A stretch of 24,714 nucleotides of DNA. Source: JBAWXE01 sp037144255 (GTDB taxonomy: Bacteria; Bacteroidota; Bacteroidia; Chitinophagales; Chitinophagaceae). Location of the stretch: assembly GCA_037144255.1 (NCBI GenBank), contig JBAWXE010000034.1, positions 1-24,714 on the forward strand, given 5' to 3'. Made by a program: the position numbers and the translations under genes. The notes under the pieces are model-generated. The model was not told the DNA's origin, made no database searches, and was given only the letters and a program-made list of their open reading frames with translations. The stretch's first letter is position 1; each line of letters opens with the position of its first letter. Positions 16,535 to 22,017 of this stretch are shown piece by piece.

Positions 16535-17398
16535 TTAAATGCCAAAGAAACGAATACCTATACAGAAAGGATGTTGTTCCAATCCTGCACCTGCTTGCAA
16601 AGCAGAAAGCTGATAAGTTGCGTACAATCTGAAATAACCACTCAAACCGATCTCTGCATTCAAGCAATTATTGAAATCACTGAAGTCGAACTTGTCATGA
16701 TCCTTTTGTTTGCCTCTCTCTGTAGATATTTGTTTGGTCCATGAACTCAGTCTGTAACCTCCACTCACCCCAAATCCATATACCAGCCATGTATTAGCAC
16801 CCAATTTGGTTTTAAAATCCAACATCAATGGTATCATTAAATAATCAAACGCCAGTTTGTTCTTGCTGAAATGCACAGTATCCATAAATATGCCCGGTGC
16901 AGTCTTATTGACATAAGAGATTGACTGGTTAAATCTAAAATTGTATAGTTGCAATCCCACACCACTTACCAATTCTATCTTTTGGTGTTTGGTTTTCAAC
17001 AGATCGTATTTGAACATCACTGGGTATATATTCACATTAATAGACTTACCCTCTCTCAGATCAAAAAGATTACTATTCTTCATGCCTGCTGGTACATTTA
17101 GAAAGTTTTGCACAGCTGCCGACTTATAGTCTGACTTATCATCCAGTTTATTGATACCAAGGTCCAGCATACCCCATTGCACTTTAAATTTGCTACTATC
17201 CTCACTGTCTTCATCTGTATTTGTACTGTCATTGATCTTAGTATTGCGAATACTGATACCGCCGGTACCAATACTTAGCGAATGTGGATGTTTGCTGCTA
17301 CTATCAGATAGGCCCATATCTAATTCTGGTTTCTTTTTCTGTGCTATGGCCACTGTGCATACAAACAATAAGGCAAGCATACTTAATAGATATTTCAT
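16535..17398 (-). CDS. Outer membrane beta-barrel protein, third gene of the ECF operon
   Basis: A 287-residue predicted outer membrane protein. It begins with a clear signal peptide (MKYLLSMLALLFVCTVAIA, cleavage near A-Q) and has an acidic, Ser/Asp-rich linker (~30-75), then alternating amphipathic strands to a C-terminal aromatic end (I-R-F-F-G-I), as in small porin-like barrels of Bacteroidota. I do not recognise a specific family. Its start lies 13 bp after the anti-sigma gene, so it is the last gene of the sigma/anti-sigma/barrel operon. That context suggests it is a main output of the sigma factor or part of the envelope condition being sensed. The exact function is not readable from sequence. 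Confidence 0.82.
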   Translation of the reverse strand: MKYLLSMLALLFVCTVAIAQKKKPELDMGLSDSSSKHPHSLSIGTGGISIRNTKINDSTNTDEDSEDSSKFKVQWGMLDLGINKLDDKSDYKSAAVQNFLNVPAGMKNSNLFDLREGKSINVNIYPVMFKYDLLKTKHQKIELVSGVGLQLYNFRFNQSISYVNKTAPGIFMDTVHFSKNKLAFDYLMIPLMLDFKTKLGANTWLVYGFGVSGGYRLSSWTKQISTERGKQKDHDKFDFSDFNNCLNAEIGLSGYFRLYATYQLSALQAGAGLEQHPFCIGIRFFGI

Positions 17399-17411
17399 CG
17401 CTTCGTTGTTT

Positions 17412-18281
17412 TTAGAGTTTTACTACTAATACATCTTTGTTTCCTATTTTCAATCTTAAGTCAGAGGCTTTCAGATTGTATGATGCAGTGCGCACTTGTT
17501 GTACACCATTAGCTACTGCATTCTTCAGCTCATTCAAACCTTTTCTTCTTTCTTTACTAAATGGCAGACTTGCCAGCAGGTAGTTGTATTTTTTATTGGT
17601 TTTATTTACAGTTGGGTTATTTGCTACCTTTACTTCAGATCGGCTGATACTCGCTACAGGTATTTCCACTGCTTTATGTTCCACTGCTATTGTTACCTTG
17701 GCTACTTGCACAGGCACAATGTTTATTTTTTCTATGCTTTCATTCTTTACAAGTATAGGTTCATGCGCAATCGCTTGTTTTGTAATAGATGGAGTGGTAG
17801 GGCCTTGATTACTTTGTTTTTCACTAGCTGCATTATGTTTTTCTTTTTGTTCAACTACTATAGGCGCTGTTTCCTTTTGTTGTATAGGTACTGTACTGTT
17901 TTGTTGAGGAGTATCTATACTTGCACTTGGCTTTGTAGACCTAGGTACTTGTGCCACATTTATTTGTTGAGTGCCTGTATTTTGTCCCCATCTGAATATG
18001 CCTATGCTTGCCAGTAGCAGCATAACTGCCGCAGCACTATATACCCATGTCCTTCTCAGGCTGATACTGCGTTTTACAGGTAATGACTTTAATAGTGATT
18101 CCTTATCTGTATAAACTTCTTCGGTAACAGGTATCAGACGCGTAGCATCATACATGTCCAACTCCTGTTGCAATTCAGTATGCAAGGCTATGAAATCCAT
18201 TAATTGCTGTTGTTGTACATCACTAAGCTCCCTGTCTGCATATAACAGCATATACTCCTCATAATTTTCCCAAGTCACCAT
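17412..18281 (-). CDS. Membrane-bound anti-sigma factor (cysteine-free type)
   Basis: A 289-residue single-pass membrane protein. Residues 1-75 form a helical cytoplasmic domain (N-Y-E-E-Y-M-L-L-Y-A-D-R-E-L-S) that resembles Bacteroidota anti-sigma domains but has no cysteine, so it lacks the zinc-binding HxxxCxxC motif of the ZAS type. A transmembrane helix spans 79-96. The periplasmic part is rich in Gln, Pro, Thr and Val (~100-215) and ends in a conserved-looking block from K-K-Y-N-Y-L-L-A-S-L-P-F-S onward. Its start lies 3 bp after the sigma factor stop, the usual sign of a cognate, translationally coupled pair. Role inferred from position and topology: holds the ECF sigma factor inactive until an envelope signal appears. 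Confidence 0.83.
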   Translation of the reverse strand: MVTWENYEEYMLLYADRELSDVQQQQLMDFIALHTELQQELDMYDATRLIPVTEEVYTDKESLLKSLPVKRSISLRRTWVYSAAAVMLLLASIGIFRWGQNTGTQQINVAQVPRSTKPSASIDTPQQNSTVPIQQKETAPIVVEQKEKHNAASEKQSNQGPTTPSITKQAIAHEPILVKNESIEKINIVPVQVAKVTIAVEHKAVEIPVASISRSEVKVANNPTVNKTNKKYNYLLASLPFSKERRKGLNELKNAVANGVQQVRTASYNLKASDLRLKIGNKDVLVVKL

Positions 18282-18284
18282 GTC

Positions 18285-18767
18285 TTATATAATGTTTTCA
18301 ACTTTTACTAAATACTCTTTCAATGTTTTTCTGGCTCTGTGCAAGTATACTTTTACCTGCGAATCACTCAGTCCTGTTATCTGTGCTATTTCTTCGTAGC
18401 TATACCCTTCGTAGTCTTTCAGTAGTACCAGTGCTTTTTGTTGTTCGTCCAGTAGTTCTAGTGCCCTTTCTAATATTTTCTTCAGATCGTGATTACTATG
18501 TGTGGTCGTATCTGTATGTTCTAGTTGCTCTTTATACTGTATTCTGCCCTTTCTTCTATATATATCTACCGATTGTCTGTATCCTACCTGAAACAAATAT
18601 GCTTTTGCTTTCTCTGTTCTTACTTCCTCTCTTTTCTGCCACAATACCTCAAAACTGTTTTGAACCACATCCCGGGCGTCTTCCTCATTGCCGGTACATT
18701 TCCTGGCAAACCGGAAGAGCGCATCTGACCATTGATGTACACAGGCGTTGTAATCTTTCAGCTCCAT
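18285..18767 (-). CDS. ECF-type sigma-70 family RNA polymerase sigma factor
   Basis: A 160-residue sigma factor with only regions 2 and 4, which defines the ECF group. Region 2 (~9-75) carries D-A-R-D-V-V-Q-N-S-F-E-V-L-W and region 4 (~98-150) carries the helix-turn-helix Y-S-Y-E-E-I-A-Q-I-T-G-L-S-D-S-Q-V-K-V, then R-A-R-K. Length is at the compact end of the family. It heads a minus-strand operon with the anti-sigma gene and a barrel gene. A TGTAAC-N16-CGATA element directly upstream looks like an ECF promoter, suggesting autoregulation. The ATG lies only about 4 nt beyond the predicted transcription start. Confidence 0.93.
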   Translation of the reverse strand: MELKDYNACVHQWSDALFRFARKCTGNEEDARDVVQNSFEVLWQKREEVRTEKAKAYLFQVGYRQSVDIYRRKGRIQYKEQLEHTDTTTHSNHDLKKILERALELLDEQQKALVLLKDYEGYSYEEIAQITGLSDSQVKVYLHRARKTLKEYLVKVENII

Positions 18768-18777
18768 TCAATTAATA

Positions 18778-18804
18778 TATCGGTGTATCAGACAAAAAGT
18801 TACA
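18778..18804 (-). promoter_or_regulatory. Candidate ECF autoregulatory promoter
   Basis: On the minus strand TGTAAC (18804-18799) and CGATA (18782-18778) are separated by 16 nt. ECF sigma factors generally recognise an AAC-containing -35 and a CG-containing -10 with about this spacing. It lies immediately upstream of the sigma gene. Confidence 0.55.
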
Positions 18805-18869
18805 GGATTTCCCCATTTTTTTAGAAATAGGCTCTTAGATTAACCTTATAACAGATATGTACATATAAT

Positions 18870-18907
18870 ATTTTACAGCTACGGCCCCTCTAAAGGTTGT
18901 ACCTTTG
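18870..18907 (+). promoter_or_regulatory. Promoter of the pseudouridine synthase / amidohydrolase unit
   Basis: TACCTTTG at 18900-18907 matches the Bacteroidota -7 consensus exactly. The upstream partner is weak: a T-rich TTTTA at 18870-18874 lies 25 nt away, longer than the usual 19-21. The predicted start near 18914 gives a leader of about 27 nt. Confidence 0.6.
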
Positions 18908-18940
18908 CACATTATTAATGACAGTACGTAAATTTTTGTA

Positions 18941-20680
18941 ATGAGAAAAAGTTCCGCTTCGTCTTTCCGTTCTAAAGGTTCCTCGGATGCCAAGTCTGGT
19001 AAGAAGTCATACGGCAGCAAATCCACTAGTCGTGGAGGTAGCTCTTTTAAAAGAGAAGAAGGCCCTGATCGCCCTAAAAGATCATATAATGACAGTGGCT
19101 CCTCACGCACTACATCTGATGCTGCGACGGACAGAGACAAGAAACCTTGGGGAGATAAAACAGATAAAGGACCTAAATCTTACGAGAAGCCTAAGTTCAG
19201 AAGGACTTACGAAGGGGATGAAAATCCTAAGAAGTTCGAAAAAAGAGAAGGCAGCTTCAAAAAGCCTTTCGATAGCAAAGACAAACCTAAACGCTCATTC
19301 GATAAAAAGGATGACGGGTTTAAGAAACCATACGAGGACAAAGGCGATAAACCTAAACGTTCTTTTGATAATAAGGAAGGTGGATACAAAAAACCATATG
19401 GTAGTACCGATAGAGGCGACGGCCCTAAACGTCCATATTCAGGCAGATCACAAGATTCGGTAGACAGACCTGATCGCGGTGAAAGAAAACCTTACGAAGG
19501 TCGTGGTGATGGCCCTAAACGTCCTTACTCTGATTCCGATAGGCCAAAACGTTCATTCGATAAAAAGGATGACGGCTTTAAGAAACCATACGAGGACAGA
19601 GGAGATAGACCTAAGCGATCATTCGAAAAAAGGGAAGGAGATTTCAAAAAACCACACGAGGATAGAGCTGATGGTCCTAAACGTCCTTATTCTGACAGGC
19701 CAGAACGTAGCGAAAGAAAACCATACGAGGATAGAGGCGATAAGCCTAAGCGTTCTTTCGAAAAAAGAGAAGGCGGATTCAAAAAGTCCTTTGAAGATAA
19801 AGGAGATAGAAAACCTTCCTCTGATAGAGCAAAAAAACCTTTTGATAAACATAAAGACCTCTTTACCAAAAGCAAAGAGGAAGAAGAAGCAGATAGAGAA
19901 TTTGACGAAGGCAAAGCCAGACCCTATAAGAGCAGAAAGAGAAAAACTGAAGAAGAACCTGAAGAAGAAGGAGCAATGACACTGAATAAGTTCATCTCTC
20001 ATAGTGGTGTTAGTAGCCGTCGCGAGGCTGCCGATATGGTGAAAAAAGGCAAAGTAAAAGTAAATGGTGAACTAGTAATAGACCCCGGCTACCGTGTACA
20101 AGCTACTGATGTGGTAACAATGGGTGGTAAGCGTGTATTCCCTCAGAGAGATAGAATATATGTATTGCTCAATAAACCTAAAGGCTTCATCACTACTACA
20201 GATGATCCTGAAGGTCGTAGAACAGTAATGGAGTTGGTAGATGGTGCTGATATGGGCAGATTATTCCCTGTTGGTCGCCTGGATAGAAATACTACCGGTC
20301 TCTTATTGCTCACCAACGATGGTGCATTGACACAAAAATTATCACACCCTAGTTACGAGATCAAAAAAGTATATCAAGTAACACTGGATAAACATTTGAC
20401 TCAGGCTGATTTTGATAAAGTAGTAGAAGGCGTAGAACTGGAAGACGGTGTAGCGCATGTAGATGAGCTGGCTTATTTGGAATCTAAGAACGAAGTAGGA
20501 CTAGAGATACATAGTGGTCGTAATCGCATTGTGCGTCGCATATTCGAGTCATTGGGTTATGTGGTAGAAAAGTTGGACCGTGTCATGTATGCAGGTCTTA
20601 CTAAGAAAAACCTGCCTCGTGGTAAATGGCGTTTGCTGTCGGATAAAGAACTTATTTTATTAAAACACTTTAAAAGCTAA
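18941..20680 (+). CDS. RluB/RsuA-type pseudouridine synthase with a long charged repeat N-terminal extension
   Basis: A 579-residue protein. Residues 346-579 alone make a normal-length 23S/16S rRNA pseudouridine synthase: an S4 RNA-binding domain (M-T-L-N-K-F-I-S-H-S-G-V-S-S-R-R-E-A) and a catalytic domain with G-R-L-D-R-N-T-T-G-L-L, catalytic aspartate D448. Residues 1-345 are an additional disordered region of Lys, Arg, Asp, Glu, Gly, Pro and Ser, built of degenerate units such as P-K-R-S-F-D-K-K-D-D-G-F-K-K-P-Y-E-D. Short basic/acidic extensions are known on Bacteroidota members of this family, but this one is longer than the enzyme. Inferred job: RNA or ribosome binding, possibly condensate-like. 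The ATG at 18941 follows a good promoter. The amidohydrolase starts 2 bp after the stop. Confidence 0.93.
   Translation: MRKSSASSFRSKGSSDAKSGKKSYGSKSTSRGGSSFKREEGPDRPKRSYNDSGSSRTTSDAATDRDKKPWGDKTDKGPKSYEKPKFRRTYEGDENPKKFEKREGSFKKPFDSKDKPKRSFDKKDDGFKKPYEDKGDKPKRSFDNKEGGYKKPYGSTDRGDGPKRPYSGRSQDSVDRPDRGERKPYEGRGDGPKRPYSDSDRPKRSFDKKDDGFKKPYEDRGDRPKRSFEKREGDFKKPHEDRADGPKRPYSDRPERSERKPYEDRGDKPKRSFEKREGGFKKSFEDKGDRKPSSDRAKKPFDKHKDLFTKSKEEEEADREFDEGKARPYKSRKRKTEEEPEEEGAMTLNKFISHSGVSSRREAADMVKKGKVKVNGELVIDPGYRVQATDVVTMGGKRVFPQRDRIYVLLNKPKGFITTTDDPEGRRTVMELVDGADMGRLFPVGRLDRNTTGLLLLTNDGALTQKLSHPSYEIKKVYQVTLDKHLTQADFDKVVEGVELEDGVAHVDELAYLESKNEVGLEIHSGRNRIVRRIFESLGYVVEKLDRVMYAGLTKKNLPRGKWRLLSDKELILLKHFKS
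19286..19623 (+). repeat. Direct repeat inside the pseudouridine synthase extension
   Basis: A block of about 80 bp at 19286-19365 recurs nearly unchanged at 19544-19623, an offset of exactly 258 bp or 86 codons. Shorter relatives of the same unit occur across 19190-19860. This points to in-frame duplication inside the gene and a likely site of length variation. Confidence 0.8.
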
Positions 20681-20682
20681 TA

Positions 20683-21846
20683 GTGTTACTCACAGCTTCG
20701 CGTATTCATGATGGCCATAACTGGCTGCCTGATGGTACAGTGATAGAAGTAGCTGATGATGGCACTATCCTTGCTTTGCACGATGCTACTTATACAGGTC
20801 ATGCTACTCATTACGATGGCATATTAGTACCTGGTTTAGTGAATGCACATTGCCATTTAGAGTTATCTCATATGAAGGGTATCATACCGGAACACACCGG
20901 TTTGATACCTTTTTTGCAACAGGTCACTTTCCATAGAAACGATTTTACAGAAGAACAAAAACTCACTTCACGCCACAATGCTTATCAACAACTGATTGCT
21001 AACGGCATAGTGGCTGTAGGCGATATAGCTAATGGTACCGATACATTAGATTTGCGTTCTACTGATAAACTTCATATACACACATTCATAGAGAGCATAG
21101 GTTTTACTGTCACTCATGCTCAGCAGCGTTTCGATTATTCAGCACAGCTGTACGATACATTCGCTGCGCAGAGGGCAACTGCACATATTCTACAGCAGTC
21201 TATAGTGCCTCATGCACCCTACTCTGTATCTAAGGAGCTATTTTCACTAATAGATGCACATAAACCTGATGCCATAGCATCAATACACAATCAGGAATGT
21301 GATGCGGAGAACGAATTCTACATCAATAAGCAAGGTGCTGTCAACGATCTGCTCAATAGCTTTGGTATCAATTCCGCTTTCTTTGTACCTTCAGGCATAA
21401 GCTCTTTGCAAACATATCTGCCTTGGTTTTCATCCTCTCATAGTATCATATTCGTACATAATACCTGCTCTACAGCAGCGGATGTGGCCTTTGCAAAGCA
21501 GCAGCTGCAAAATGCATTCTGGTGTTTATGTCCTAATGCCAATTTGTACATAGAGAACAGATTGCCCGATGTGCCTATGCTCTTAGAACAAAATGCTACT
21601 ATTTGTATTGGTACAGATAGCTTGTCCTCCAATCACCAGCTGAGTGTTTTGACAGAACTGCTTACTCTCAAATCACATTTTCCCTTCCTCCGATGGCAAA
21701 CATTATTTACATGGGCTACTTATAATGGTGCCCTTGCATTGCAAATGGATCATGTCATTGGTAGTATCGCTACTGGCAAAAAACCGGGTATCATTCACAT
21801 TTCGGGTTTAGATGATGGTGCTCCTTCTATTCAGCGTATAGGATAA
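20683..21846 (+). CDS. Amidohydrolase family metal-dependent deaminase/hydrolase
   Basis: A 387-residue cytoplasmic amidohydrolase. Metal and catalytic ligands of the deaminase-like subgroup are present: H56 and H58 in N-A-H-C-H-L-E, H177 in P-H-A-P-Y, H202 in S-I-H-N-Q-E, and D312 in G-T-D-S-L-S-S-N. This pattern is shared by SsnA, guanine deaminase, MTA/SAH deaminase and aminofutalosine deaminase; L-V-N-A-H-x-H-L-E-L-S recalls the last of these (menaquinone pathway), but the substrate cannot be decided from sequence alone. The GTG start lies 2 bp after the pseudouridine synthase stop, so translation is likely coupled. No terminator was found after it. Confidence 0.88.
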   Translation: MLLTASRIHDGHNWLPDGTVIEVADDGTILALHDATYTGHATHYDGILVPGLVNAHCHLELSHMKGIIPEHTGLIPFLQQVTFHRNDFTEEQKLTSRHNAYQQLIANGIVAVGDIANGTDTLDLRSTDKLHIHTFIESIGFTVTHAQQRFDYSAQLYDTFAAQRATAHILQQSIVPHAPYSVSKELFSLIDAHKPDAIASIHNQECDAENEFYINKQGAVNDLLNSFGINSAFFVPSGISSLQTYLPWFSSSHSIIFVHNTCSTAADVAFAKQQLQNAFWCLCPNANLYIENRLPDVPMLLEQNATICIGTDSLSSNHQLSVLTELLTLKSHFPFLRWQTLFTWATYNGALALQMDHVIGSIATGKKPGIIHISGLDDGAPSIQRIG

Positions 21847-21953
21847 TGAATTACAATTTACCTTAATGAGATTGCTCCTGCTGGTTTTTCACATATCTGT
21901 TTAACTTCTAGTGGGTATATCTTACTTTCCTTATCTATATGACGCGCATCAGT

Positions 21954-21984
21954 TTTGCAATTCCCCTATATCGGAGTAATTTTG
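21954..21984 (+). promoter_or_regulatory. Housekeeping promoter of gcvP
   Basis: TTTG (21954-21957), a 19-nt spacer and TAATTTTG (21977-21984) match the Bacteroidota primary sigma consensus at every fixed base. The predicted start near 21991 leaves a leader of about 27 nt, too short for a riboswitch. Confidence 0.82.
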
Positions 21985-22017
21985 CGCATTCTTTCACTTC
22001 TTTTTCAGCTAATATTT

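Noticed and set aside
17496..18017. A 173-codon plus-strand open frame opposite the anti-sigma gene
   Set aside because: Tyr/Phe/Cys-rich antisense of the Gln/Thr/Val-rich periplasmic region; the minus-strand gene fits its operon spacing far better.
19619..20002. A 127-codon minus-strand open frame opposite the pseudouridine synthase extension
   Set aside because: Phe/Ser-rich reverse complement of the Lys/Glu-rich repeats; a composition artefact.
21847..22017. Possible glycine riboswitch before gcvP
   Set aside because: No paired glycine aptamer fold was recognised and the consensus promoter leaves a leader of only about 27 nt.
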